Assembly: GCA_036705565.1 (NCBI GenBank)
Contig: JAUBUY010000019.1
Direction: 5' to 3' (one strand)
DNA length: 64,000 nt
Source of the DNA: Microcoleus sp036705565
GTDB lineage: Bacteria; Cyanobacteriota; Cyanobacteriia; Cyanobacteriales; Microcoleaceae
Shown: piece after piece, positions 17,799 to 26,238 of the stretch
How the letters are laid out: every line of letters begins with the position of its first letter
Numbering within the stretch: the first letter of the stretch is position 1
Position numbers and translations under genes: made by a program
The notes under the pieces: generated by a model
The model's database searches: none
Told to the model about the DNA's origin: nothing
Seen by the model: the letters and a program-made list of their open reading frames with translations, nothing else

Positions 17799-18851
17799 TT
17801 GAAATACCATTTGGCATTAGGTCGCAAAATAGACCTAGATGGAATTGACCGCGATGCACAACTAGGCAAATGTCCTCGCCACGTCCTGCGGGCCCTCAGA
17901 GAGAGCTTAAATGCCACCGTTCACGCCCCGGATGGCGAAGCGATCTCGTTGAGCGACAAGCTGCGATCGAAAATTTCTTCTAAACCCGAACATTGGGCCG
18001 CCGCGCGCAAATTGTCCGAGCAAGTCAGCAGCGACGACGTGATATTTTGTAACGGCGAGGACATTGGCATTCCAGTGGCGGCGGTTTGCGGGGCTAAGCC
18101 CGATCGCCCGAAAATTGTTGTACATTTCCACAATATCGATCGGCTGCGCGGCCGCGTCGCCCTGAAACTATTTGGTTTGGCTGACAAAATTGACGTGTTC
18201 ATGGCTTGCGCCAGCCCTCAAACTGACTTCCTCCGCAGTTATTTAGCTTTACCTGAATCCCAGATTTTAGTGCATCTAGACCAGACAGACACTAAGTTTT
18301 TCACACCCGGCCCCGTTTCTGGCGATAAAAAGCGACAAACGATTGTTAGCGTCGGGTTAGAAAAGCGCGACTACCGACTCCTAGCAGCAGCAACTGCTGA
18401 CTTAGATGTTGACGTAAAAATTAGCGGTTTTTCTAAAGATGCCAAAGCTTTATCGCAAGCTTTCCCCGATACTATGCCAGAAAATATGTCCCGCAAGTTC
18501 TACGAATGGCCGGATTTAGTGCAGCTTTATCGCGATGCAGACGTAATTGCAGTTTGTTTGGCGGAAAATAAATATGCTGCTGGAGTGCAGGGTTTGCTAG
18601 AAGCAATGGCCTGCAAGCGGCCGGTCGTCATTACTCGGACTCAAGGTATGGTCGATTATTTAGCCACCCCGGATATTGCCAAAGTGGTAGATGTGGGAGA
18701 TGCAGCAGGTTTGCGCGAGGCGATCGTCCATTTGCTTTCAAATCCTCAAGAAGCTGAATCTCAAGCGCAGCGGGGGTACGAAATGGTTGTGAACCAGCAC
18801 AGCAGCGAACCTTATGTCGATGTTTTAGCCCAGAAGCTGCGATCGCTTTAA
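17799..18851 (+). CDS. Glycosyltransferase, GT-B fold (GT4-like)
   Basis: About 350 residues with a GT-B architecture. The N-terminal half has VVHFHNIDRLRGR and ACASPQTDFLR; the C-terminal half has IVSVGLEKRDYRLL, a YRDADVIAVCLAENKYAAGVQ stretch and GLLEAMACKRPVVITRTQGM, the sugar-nucleotide binding loop with the second Glu of an E-x7-E-like motif. I chose TTG at 17799 because AAGGAG lies at 17787-17792 at ideal distance, giving MKYHLALGRKID. An earlier in-frame TTG at 17763 has no such site. Donor and acceptor are unknown. The gene stands alone and is convergent with the amylase gene. Confidence 0.85.
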   Translation: MKYHLALGRKIDLDGIDRDAQLGKCPRHVLRALRESLNATVHAPDGEAISLSDKLRSKISSKPEHWAAARKLSEQVSSDDVIFCNGEDIGIPVAAVCGAKPDRPKIVVHFHNIDRLRGRVALKLFGLADKIDVFMACASPQTDFLRSYLALPESQILVHLDQTDTKFFTPGPVSGDKKRQTIVSVGLEKRDYRLLAAATADLDVDVKISGFSKDAKALSQAFPDTMPENMSRKFYEWPDLVQLYRDADVIAVCLAENKYAAGVQGLLEAMACKRPVVITRTQGMVDYLATPDIAKVVDVGDAAGLREAIVHLLSNPQEAESQAQRGYEMVVNQHSSEPYVDVLAQKLRSL

Positions 18852-18865
18852 ACTCGTAATATCAG

Positions 18866-18932
18866 CAACGGGATCTCCGGCCCGTTCCACAAAACAGAAA
18901 CTTGGTTGTGGAACAGACCGGAGAGCCTGTTG
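18866..18932. terminator. Long hairpin between convergent genes
   Basis: CAACGGGATCTCCGG at 18866 pairs with CCGGAGAGCCTGTTG ending at 18932, and GTTCCACAA pairs with TTGTGGAAC inside. A partial repeat of the right arm (AAGCCGGAAAGCCTGTTGAT) follows. It probably ends transcription from the glycosyltransferase and the amylase genes. Confidence 0.6.
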
Positions 18933-18976
18933 ATTAAAAACTGGTAAAACAAGCCGGAAAGCCTGTTGATTAAAAA

Positions 18977-20902
18977 TCACGACTCGCGTCCACTCGCCCA
19001 CTTATCCCGCCATTTCACAGTCCCTTCCGAAACTAAAACCCAGCGGCGACAAACCAGGTTTTCTCGCAGCGGCGACAGTCCTTCCCGTAGCAGCGCATAC
19101 TTATAAGAAATCAACTTCCCCGCACTTTCATTAAAAGGAATTTCCCCAAACCAAGTATTAGTATTGATATACTCCAAGGGGTAGCCCTTACTAATATCCC
19201 AATTCCCCAACTCAGGGCAATCTCCAATCACCACAATTCTTTCCCCAGGCTGAGTTCTAACGCTGTTAAGCTGCGCCCGCACAATAGTTTTCGCCTTAAC
19301 TCGTTCTCCGACGCGACTAAAAATCATTACTTCCCGCGAACCCAACTCTAAATTATACAGCATCCCGTCTTTAACTTCAAACTTGCGGCGCGATAAAACC
19401 TCCGTATGCTCTCCATCAGGCAGCTCAGTATCAACCTCTTTAAGTGTCACAGAATTGCCGCGATTCATCGCTACAAACACCACCGAATCGCGATAGCGGC
19501 GCACGTAACAATAAACATCAGGAGTTAGATACTTTTGCCACTGACTCCCCATCGAAATAGCTGGATTCAGCCGTCGCAATCCCGACAGCAAACGCACATC
19601 TCGGTAAATCGGCGCATCATTATCCCATTTTTCCATCATCGGGCGGTTGTAAGGGTCATTCCCCCCATCTGTATCATCGTGCAGATACTGTTCAGTGCCG
19701 TAATAAATGCAGGGAATACCGCGAGTCGTCATAATTAAACATATCGCCAAATGCAGCATTTCTGGATCGGGATTCAACGACTGAAACCTCGGCATATCGT
19801 GGTTGTCAATAAAAGTAATCAACTCCGTCGCCCCGTAGTAGCGGTGATCCAAATTCAGGACATCTTGGACTAACTTAAATCCCGCGCCCGCACCCTTCCC
19901 CAATACTTCTCGAATTGCCACGCACAGACCAAAATCTAAAATAGTCATCCCCGACTCGTTGGCAAATTCCACAGAACGATCGTTTCTAGGGTCGCTGTAA
20001 ATCCATTCGCCAAAAATGAAAACATCAGGTCTGTGTGTTAAAATGTCAGCATTAAATTCCTGCCAAAACCAAATAGGCATATGCTTGACTGTATCAACCC
20101 GCAAAGCATCAACACCTCTGTCTAGCCATTGTTTAATTGCTGATTTAATGTAATTGCGGTAGGCAATATTGTTTTCGTTGAAAGTTGCTAAACCCGACAG
20201 TTCGCAGTTTTGGACTTGCCATTCGTCTTCCCAGTTTGTGACTTCGCCGTAGTGGTGATACCAGTCATCTTCATCGTCGTTAAAGTCAGCTATTTTTACG
20301 CCGTCGTCGTAGAGTTCCCCTTTTTTACCGCTAAAATCTGGGTTGCTGTGATTGCAGACAATATCGAGCACGAGTTTCATGTTTCGCTGGTGCAACTCGT
20401 ATACTAATTTGTCAAATACGGTATCTTTAGTTTCTTGTGTTTGGTTGATAGAAGGATTGTCGCCTGTGGCAATGAAGCGGGGATTTAGTCGCTTGAAATC
20501 TTTAGTCCAGTAGCCGTGAATTGCAGCTTGTTCGACAAATAATGCTTCAACTTGCTCGAACAGTGGAGTCAGCCAAACTGCGCTAACTCCCATATCTTTT
20601 AAGTAATCGAGTTTGTCGATAACTCCCTGCAAATCGCCGCCCCAATATCTGCCCCAATCTTTGCCTTCTGGATCGTAAAGTTCTGGGTTAGGGCCTTCGT
20701 TATTTGCGGGATCGCCGTCGTAAAAGCGATCGACTACAATAAAATAAATTGTTTCTTGTCGGAATTCAATGTCTCTGGTGTAGAGGAACTCTAAATCGAT
20801 TTCGCTTTCTGGCTTAACTTCTTCTACCAGAGACTCAATTTTTTCTTCTGGTTCGCTAACTTCGTATTGAGAAGAAGTTTGATTGGGAGTGACTGATGTC
20901 AT
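18977..20902 (-). CDS. GH13 alpha-amylase-type enzyme with C-terminal starch-binding domain
   Basis: A 641-residue alpha-glucan enzyme. GH13 regions in order: FIVVDRFYDGDP near 55, LDIVCNHSNPDF, GVDALRVDTVKHMP (catalytic Asp), FIFGEWIYSD (acid/base Glu) and TFIDNHDMPRF (transition-state Asp). Beyond the beta domain, the last 100 residues (AQLNSVRTQPGERIVVIGD, PELGNWDISKGYPLEY) form a CBM20 starch-binding domain like that of cyclodextrin glucanotransferases. There is no signal peptide, and the first 40 residues are acidic and disordered. This points to intracellular glycogen or maltodextrin turnover rather than secretion. Hydrolase versus transglycosylase activity cannot be decided. Confidence 0.92.
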   Translation of the reverse strand: MTSVTPNQTSSQYEVSEPEEKIESLVEEVKPESEIDLEFLYTRDIEFRQETIYFIVVDRFYDGDPANNEGPNPELYDPEGKDWGRYWGGDLQGVIDKLDYLKDMGVSAVWLTPLFEQVEALFVEQAAIHGYWTKDFKRLNPRFIATGDNPSINQTQETKDTVFDKLVYELHQRNMKLVLDIVCNHSNPDFSGKKGELYDDGVKIADFNDDEDDWYHHYGEVTNWEDEWQVQNCELSGLATFNENNIAYRNYIKSAIKQWLDRGVDALRVDTVKHMPIWFWQEFNADILTHRPDVFIFGEWIYSDPRNDRSVEFANESGMTILDFGLCVAIREVLGKGAGAGFKLVQDVLNLDHRYYGATELITFIDNHDMPRFQSLNPDPEMLHLAICLIMTTRGIPCIYYGTEQYLHDDTDGGNDPYNRPMMEKWDNDAPIYRDVRLLSGLRRLNPAISMGSQWQKYLTPDVYCYVRRYRDSVVFVAMNRGNSVTLKEVDTELPDGEHTEVLSRRKFEVKDGMLYNLELGSREVMIFSRVGERVKAKTIVRAQLNSVRTQPGERIVVIGDCPELGNWDISKGYPLEYINTNTWFGEIPFNESAGKLISYKYALLREGLSPLRENLVCRRWVLVSEGTVKWRDKWASGRES

Positions 20903-21190
20903 GAGATGTATTTTTTTTTATTGTAAGATTGGTCAGTTATTCGGAGCTAGAGTCGGAGATAGCTTTCCCATCTGACTGACTTTTACAGCATCATACGGAA
21001 TTTACTGGTTTAATGAAATCTTCCTTTAGAGAGAGGGCAGACTCATCCTTGAACATTAAGTGGATGAGAGTTAATATTTGGCTTCATTCTCAGTCAAAGA
21101 GGCAGAGACTCAAAAACCTGTGCTACCAGGCCGATCCTAGTAGGGATAAAAGGTAGAGTAATTGTGCTATCGTACTTTTTCCCTTCCTTT

Positions 21191-22048
21191 CTATTCCTCC
21201 CGCAAGTTTTGGATATCTTCAACGCTCAAACCAGTAGTTTGACTGATTGTTTGATTGTCAAGTACATTGAGAAGTTGCCTAGCAATTTCCAGAGCTTTTT
21301 CTCTCATTCCTTGCTGAATTCCTTGCTGAATTCCTTCTTCAATTCCCTTTCGCAAGATTCCCTGCTGATCCAGAATATACCTTTCGCGTGCTTCTAAATC
21401 TGCCAACTCTTCTGGATTCAAGTTAGTTTCATTAGCAATAGCAAAAGCTTGCTGTATTTCCGACACTGTTTGCATTGTTTGCGGTATCACTTCCAAACTG
21501 GGAGCATTTTTCATAAAATAAACCCACTTATCAGTCAAAGTTTCTAATTCATCCAATTGTTTGTTAAATTTGGGTAACTCGATAAATATCAGTTCTATCT
21601 CAGGATCGACATAATCAAATAAACGCTTTTTCTCCTTGAACACAAAGTGAGAAATTACTTCTCGGTCATTGTCTAACATTTCAAAATCGGTAATTGTCAA
21701 AGCAATTACAGGTTTTAACTTAAAGTAACCTTCACCGCGAATTAGTTGAGTTGAGTAAGTTTTCGCAGCATTGTAAACCACCCGTTTCGCAAAAGATTCT
21801 ACATTTAAAACTTGCATCTCGATAATTACAGTTTCGCCTCCTGCAAGTCTGGCTTTGACATCCAGGTAAGAGTCTTTGAGATACTGTACTCTTGATGCTA
21901 AATACGGGTCGATGATTTCTAGGTCGGCGATGGTGGGGTTGCCATCATAAATCATGGCATTGAGAAAGCTGATTAAGATTGGTTTGCTTTGATTGGAACC
22001 GAATATTTTTTTGAAGGCAAAATCGGTTTTGGGGTTAATGAATCTCAT
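21191..22048 (-). CDS. Rpn-family recombination-promoting nuclease / PD-(D/E)XK transposase-like protein
   Basis: A 285-residue protein opening MRFINPKTDFAFKKIFGS, the classic start of the Rpn/PDDEXK_2 family. The nuclease core has YLDVKARLAGGETVIIEMQ (D...E-x-Q). The C-terminal part holds GIEEGIQQGIQQGMREKA, the low-complexity Gly-Ile-Gln repeat usual in cyanobacterial members, then a short helical tail, SQTTGLSVEDIQNLREE. RpnA of E. coli is a DNA endonuclease that stimulates RecA-independent recombination; cyanobacterial copies are multi-copy with unknown role. A decayed Rpn-type tail lies just upstream at 22115-22255. Confidence 0.9.
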   Translation of the reverse strand: MRFINPKTDFAFKKIFGSNQSKPILISFLNAMIYDGNPTIADLEIIDPYLASRVQYLKDSYLDVKARLAGGETVIIEMQVLNVESFAKRVVYNAAKTYSTQLIRGEGYFKLKPVIALTITDFEMLDNDREVISHFVFKEKKRLFDYVDPEIELIFIELPKFNKQLDELETLTDKWVYFMKNAPSLEVIPQTMQTVSEIQQAFAIANETNLNPEELADLEARERYILDQQGILRKGIEEGIQQGIQQGMREKALEIARQLLNVLDNQTISQTTGLSVEDIQNLREE

Positions 22049-22114
22049 GGTGATTTTTCGTTTTCTGAGCTTTTTAACGATTCAATCTATCTGGTAATCA
22101 GGAGCAAAACATTC

Positions 22115-22255
22115 TTATTCTGTCAAATCGACTTGTCGAATCTCTTCTAGCGTCATATCCAAGCATTGCGCGATCTGCTCGTCGCTCAAACCGACGGCTT
22201 GCAAGCGTTTAATCGCCTCCATTTTCGCCCGCTGCTTTCCCCGCAAAAACTCAGG
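22115..22255 (-). pseudogene. C-terminal fragment of an Rpn-type protein
   Basis: The minus strand encodes about 46 residues with FLRGKQRAKMEAIKRLQAVG and LSDEQIAQCLDMTLEEIRQV before a TAA. This is the typical last segment of cyanobacterial Rpn/PDDEXK proteins, but no nuclease domain precedes it. It continues in the same frame from the TAG stop of the upstream vMAP-N-like gene. I read it as a remnant left by a deletion. Confidence 0.7.
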
Positions 22256-22609
22256 CTACTCTTCCTGCGATGTGCAGACATTCAGCGCTCCGATTAAATG
22301 ACCACGAGCAACATGATTGCCACTAATGACGCTTCCAGTAACATTGCTAATCCTGGACTTCCGAATCAGTGCCGATCGCAAATTTAACTTATTAACCTCT
22401 TCTCCAAAAGCATCAGAGAACAACTCCCATAGCTCGTAGCCCACATCTTTAGCATAACCCTCAGTACAATTCAGCGCTTGGGCAATATCGCCATACTTTT
22501 GCCGCTTCAAAACGCCCTCAATCACACCAACTTGCATATCATCTAAATGCTTGCCAGTTTTCGCAAAGACCACTTCATCTGCAAAAGCCAGTGCTTCCTT
22601 AACGTTCAC
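22256..22609 (-). CDS. vMAP-type N-terminal HTH domain protein
   Basis: A 117-residue protein starting MNVKEALAFADEVVFAKTGK. The stretch QKYGDIAQALNCTEGYAKDVGYELWELFSDAFGE has the pattern of the helix-turn-helix found at the N-terminus of many large cyanobacterial NTPase/WD40 conflict proteins (vMAP N-terminal domain). Here only that domain plus a 35-residue tail with ISNVTGSVISGNHVARGH is left; no NTPase or effector follows. It may be a stand-alone adaptor or a truncated larger gene. Its stop codon TAG is followed in frame by an Rpn-type tail. Confidence 0.6.
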   Translation of the reverse strand: MNVKEALAFADEVVFAKTGKHLDDMQVGVIEGVLKRQKYGDIAQALNCTEGYAKDVGYELWELFSDAFGEEVNKLNLRSALIRKSRISNVTGSVISGNHVARGHLIGALNVCTSQEE

Positions 22610-22808
22610 CCGCGCCTCCTCACAATATCCGAGCGATCGAACTAAAACCGTCTAGATCCGACTATTTTCGCCTTGAATACAAAAACGATTAAAGCTTTAT
22701 CAAAACTTTTTATATTATACGACTTTATCCGACCTTTTTCGACTATACAAATTAATTGGCAAGCTGTAGCATTGTGAAAGTAAAACAATCGCTCAAAAAG
22801 ACTAACTT

Positions 22809-23030
22809 ATGACGACTACCCAACTCGCTCTAGACAAAAAAGCAAATCCTTTGATGATGCACCTGAGCATCTTGCCCAAGTACGGCATCACCGCCGAGGA
22901 GACTTTTAGCTACGATCCCACCACGCAGACCTCCAACATCACCTCCATGAGTGGCTCCTGGTGTAATCGCAGTGGCTCCACTGTTAGGCAGTTTGACGAG
23001 AATGATGATGACCAGCAAGAGGACGACTAG
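22809..23030 (+). CDS. Putative graspetide precursor peptide (ATP-grasp target RiPP)
   Basis: A 73-residue peptide. The leader-like part has residues 33-41 FSYDPTTQT, matching the F-x-YDPxTQ motif I know from ATP-grasp target RiPP precursors. The C-terminal part (48-73) is a run of hydroxyl side chains, SGSWCNRSGST, followed by a strongly acidic tail, FDENDDDQQEDD. Graspetide maturases join Ser/Thr hydroxyls or Lys amines to Asp/Glu carboxylates, so this is just the composition expected of a core. A lone Cys52 is unusual. It sits 216 bp before an ATP-grasp ligase gene on the same strand. Product and activity are unknown; being a precursor is an inference. Confidence 0.75.
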   Translation: MTTTQLALDKKANPLMMHLSILPKYGITAEETFSYDPTTQTSNITSMSGSWCNRSGSTVRQFDENDDDQQEDD

Positions 23031-23076
23031 AATTTGCTCTGGCTAAGGTCGTCTTTTGCTTGCCATCTGATTTCTT

Positions 23077-23113
23077 GAAAGACCTGCATGAATTTTTGCA
23101 TGACAGGTCTTTC
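23077..23113 (+). terminator. Hairpin between precursor and maturase genes
   Basis: GAAAGACCTG at 23077-23086 pairs perfectly with CAGGTCTTTC ending at 23113, with ATG/CAT extending the stem. No strong T run follows, so partial termination or transcript stabilisation is likely. This would give more precursor than maturase mRNA, a common RiPP arrangement. Confidence 0.65.
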
Positions 23114-23246
23114 ACTGTCAATTTTATTTCAATTGGTTTGGTTGTGATACCCGTTTCCAAAAATAATGCAATCCCCTATAAGATCCAAACCCATACAGAA
23201 TCCGTAATTTTTCATCTCAAATCTCAAATCTAAAATATAAAATAGT

Positions 23247-24251
23247 ATGACAGACCTTTTAATCGTGACTTCCGAGACAGACATTCATGCAGATGTCGTT
23301 ATCAACGAATTGCAAAAATCAAATATTCGAGCAATTCGATTGAATTCAGAAAGTTTTATAAAAAAAAGCAAATATGCTTACTCGTGGCAAGCTTCGGGCA
23401 ATCCCAGTCAAAGTTTTTTGTCTTTTGAAGACTCTTTGAGAGAAGTTCAAGATGTTGGCGTGATTTGGTGGCGAAAACCAGAAGATTATCAAGTGTTTCC
23501 AGAAGTTGATGATGCTTGGGCAATCAAGTATTGTCAAGAAGAAACAGAATCTTTAATGTACTCTCTGTCTGGCTTATATCCCAAAGCGAGGTGGGTCAAT
23601 AACTACTACAAAATTAGATTGCCTTCCCATCGCATCAATCAGATTCCAATTGCTCAAAAACTGGGAATTACTATCCCTCCAACACTCGTAACCAATTCCT
23701 ACGATGCTGCTTGCAACTTTGTGACACAACAGGGTAAGTGCATTGTCAAACCGATGCGCTACTCTGGATTCCTACATGATGAAAAGCAGTATGCTTGCTA
23801 TACTCGCCCCATTGATGTAGAAACACTTGAAGCATTTCGAGAGAGCATTCGATTAGCGCCTGTTTTTATTCAAAAACGCATTCAAAAGAAGGCAGAATAT
23901 CGCGTTACATTAATCGGCAAGCATGATTTTGTCTGTCGCATTGATGCCAAACATATCAACGATTCAGATGTGACTTTAGATTGGCGCGTCACCGAACCGG
24001 ATAAACTCGTTCACGTTCCCGACAATTTGCCGATCGACTATCTCAACAAACTTCATCAAATGCTTGACGAATTTGGTTTGAATTTTGGTGCATTCGATAT
24101 CATTCGCGATGAGGACGACACGCTCTATTTTATCGAACTCAATCCTAACGGACAGTGGTATTGGATCGAAATTCTCACTAAAATGCCTATGGTTCGCGCA
24201 ATGGTGGAACTCATCGAAGATTTAGCGCTTCAATATCAACAGGATTGCTGA
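23247..24251 (+). CDS. ATP-grasp ligase, graspetide (RiPP) maturase
   Basis: A 334-residue RimK/MvdC-like ATP-grasp enzyme. The N-terminal domain (1-120) has LLIVTSETDIHADVV and DVGVIWWRKPED (70-80), typical of graspetide maturases of the TgmB/MvdC type. ATP-grasp residues include K168 in CIVKPM and the metal ligands E297 and N299 in FIELNPNGQW. It should form ester or amide cross-links in the peptide encoded upstream, using ATP. No second ligase, methyltransferase, acetyltransferase, transporter or protease gene is adjacent, so this is a minimal two-gene locus. A heptamer-like AAATCTCAAATCTAAAAT run lies just before the start. Confidence 0.88.
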   Translation: MTDLLIVTSETDIHADVVINELQKSNIRAIRLNSESFIKKSKYAYSWQASGNPSQSFLSFEDSLREVQDVGVIWWRKPEDYQVFPEVDDAWAIKYCQEETESLMYSLSGLYPKARWVNNYYKIRLPSHRINQIPIAQKLGITIPPTLVTNSYDAACNFVTQQGKCIVKPMRYSGFLHDEKQYACYTRPIDVETLEAFRESIRLAPVFIQKRIQKKAEYRVTLIGKHDFVCRIDAKHINDSDVTLDWRVTEPDKLVHVPDNLPIDYLNKLHQMLDEFGLNFGAFDIIRDEDDTLYFIELNPNGQWYWIEILTKMPMVRAMVELIEDLALQYQQDC

Positions 24252-24280
24252 ATTCTGTCTTGCATAAGGATTCTTCGGTT

Positions 24281-24330
24281 AGATCCCCGACTTCTTGGAG
24301 AAGTCTGGGATCTGGATATTCTGTTTTTTT
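24281..24330 (+). terminator. Rho-independent terminator of the maturase gene
   Basis: AGATCCCCGACTTCTT (from 24281) pairs with AAGTCTGGGATCT ending at 24313, and CTGTTTTTTT follows at 24322-24330. The stem is strong and a real T run is present. Confidence 0.85.
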
Positions 24331-24383
24331 AGGTGGGCTTATTTATCCGAAAAAAGAACGATCGCCCTACATCTACCCCAACC

Positions 24384-25253
24384 CTAGCTAACTACAGCCA
24401 CCGCCGACTTTGGAACCTGAGAATGCTCCACCCGAAAAACATTCGCGCTCAGATTAGCAACAACTTGTTTTCCCTGCTGCGTCAGTTCCAAATAGCCGAT
24501 CGCATCCTTCACATACCGATGAACCACATTCCAATAAAACTTCGGATAACCATCCCGCAACTCCCCCGGATTCTGATAGCCCAAAACCCGATTTTGCCCA
24601 GTCTCCTCAAACTCGTAAAACAGCGCCGCAATCTTTTGCAAATATCGCGGATCGCTCAATTGACCAATTAAATCAGCAGCCCGAACTAAACCCGGATAAT
24701 TTACAGTATCTTGATAATCTTCATCTGTAGGAACTGGGAAACGAGTCAGCTCAATATTATGCTTAACCAGCTCAGCGTCAATCAGTTTGTGACCGCCAAA
24801 ACGCTCGTCAATAAACATTTTTCCGCGATCGACATGATAAAGCATCAAACTAGCATCCGTGGCCCCCGGAGGCAGCGTTAATTTCAGGTCGCCTATTCCC
24901 GTCGCATACAGTCCCAAATCTGTTCTATCTTGCCTGCAAACACCTTTAACATACCCGATATCGTGACATAGCAAAGCAATGTGGAAGTGCAGCCAATCTT
25001 CGCAGGAAACACCCCCTTCGCGGATGTGCTTCCCCCCCAGAATTGCTTGTCCCACCAAGGTCACTAAAATAGTGTGTTCGACATTATGGTAAAGAGCATC
25101 GCTATTAGCAATATTTTCTAAAGCCATACTCGCCACCCAAGCAATAATCTCACCATAGTCAGATTTAAACCCGCCATAAGTGTGGCGGTAGCCTTCAATC
25201 AGGCGATTGACAAAAGCCTTAATCAGCAGTTCAGTTGCGTTAAACATATTCAC
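24384..25253 (-). CDS. HD-domain metal-dependent phosphohydrolase-like protein
   Basis: A 289-residue protein with the HD signature YHNVEHTILVTLVG near 55-68 and LLCHDIGYVKGVCR near 95-108, so all metal ligands H...HD...D appear present. A third region is KHNIELTRFPVP with DLIGQLSDPRYLQ. I recognise it as the cyanobacterial Npun_R2479-type HD family, whose substrate is not established; nucleotide or lipid phosphate hydrolysis is plausible. The start MNMFNATELLIKAFVNRL is well placed. It is convergent with the graspetide maturase and separated by a terminator, so it is unlikely to belong to that locus. Confidence 0.85.
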   Translation of the reverse strand: MNMFNATELLIKAFVNRLIEGYRHTYGGFKSDYGEIIAWVASMALENIANSDALYHNVEHTILVTLVGQAILGGKHIREGGVSCEDWLHFHIALLCHDIGYVKGVCRQDRTDLGLYATGIGDLKLTLPPGATDASLMLYHVDRGKMFIDERFGGHKLIDAELVKHNIELTRFPVPTDEDYQDTVNYPGLVRAADLIGQLSDPRYLQKIAALFYEFEETGQNRVLGYQNPGELRDGYPKFYWNVVHRYVKDAIGYLELTQQGKQVVANLSANVFRVEHSQVPKSAVAVVS

Positions 25254-26238
25254 TTCCCTGAGCCCACGTAGATTATTAAATTATTTTTATAGTTATTGTT
25301 TTTGCTGCTACCGTTTGATGTTATTTTTGGCTTAAGCGCCACGATGGATACCCACTCCTATCGAGAGGCATCCATTGATATTATCAACAATTATGGCTTA
25401 AATTATGGCTCTCGCAACTACCAGAGCGACATACCCCATAAATAATTGATATCAAGGGGCGATCGAGGTATGACACCCCTCAATCAGTAGTACAGGGTTA
25501 CATCTTCGGCGCATACCTCAGTAGATTTTAGATTTTAGATTTACTCCACAGATACATCTGGGGGCGGGAACTAATATCTAAAATTTTGGGTTGCTCACTA
25601 CTGTTGTCGGAAACTTGTATCTGTTATGGCTGACCCCGCCCAACAACCAGAGCGAGCGAAAGCGTAACCCCATTAATTCCTCATGGACAGGATTAAGCTT
25701 GCACATAGGCAGTACGTGGAAAAAATAGTGTCCCAATAACTAGATATATCTCTGACAAGAACACCGTGCGAGTATAAGTTAGCACACCACTGAGTTACTG
25801 GTGGCTTTCCCACTGCAATGCTATCGAGCCACTGTCGCATTTGTTGCACGAGGATCTCGCAAAAAGTTAAGTCTTGGCACTGATTTTCCGGGAAAATACT
25901 TGTAGTCAACTTCACGATCGATCTCAGTAATCATTACTAACAAAAACTTATGAATCACCCGACTTAATCCTCAACGAAACCCACTGTTGCTCCAGTGACG
26001 TGAATAAGTTTTATGGGTGACACTCACAGTCGCAAAATGTGATGCGAAAAGCTAGCATTTGTGATTTAAAAGTCGCTAAAGTGTGAGACAGATCACGCCC
26101 TCTGTTCCCTCCAGAATGTATATTTAGATAGATGGCAATAAAATAAGACAGAATAACTAGCCGCCTCCCTCGCATATCCCCTCTCCCATCATCTGCGATC
26201 GACGACTCTGTATACTTACTAATATAAGGTTTCAGGCA
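25254..26238. other. Gene-poor 985-bp region
   Basis: The only reading frame of note is minus-strand 25915-25673 (GTG start, 80 residues), with no recognisable domain and no good ribosome-binding site; I give it little weight. A short GATTTTA run lies at 25525-25545 and a CRP-like operator near the right edge. The region may hold a decayed gene, but I cannot name it. Confidence 0.4.
26082..26097. promoter_or_regulatory. CRP-type binding site candidate
   Basis: TGTGAGACAGATCACG fits the cAMP-receptor consensus TGTGA-N6-TCACA with one mismatch. It lies 142 bp before the start of the 26239 gene. Cyanobacterial SyCRP1 is known to use the same consensus; use of this site is an inference. Confidence 0.4.

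Noticed and set aside
21191..22609. Defence system made of Rpn and vMAP-N-like genes
   Set aside because: Only an isolated N-terminal domain and a common multi-copy nuclease are present; no NTPase, effector or coupled operon supports a conflict system.
22809..24251. Classification as microviridin
   Set aside because: The core lacks the TxKxPSD motif, there is only one ATP-grasp gene and no acetyltransferase.
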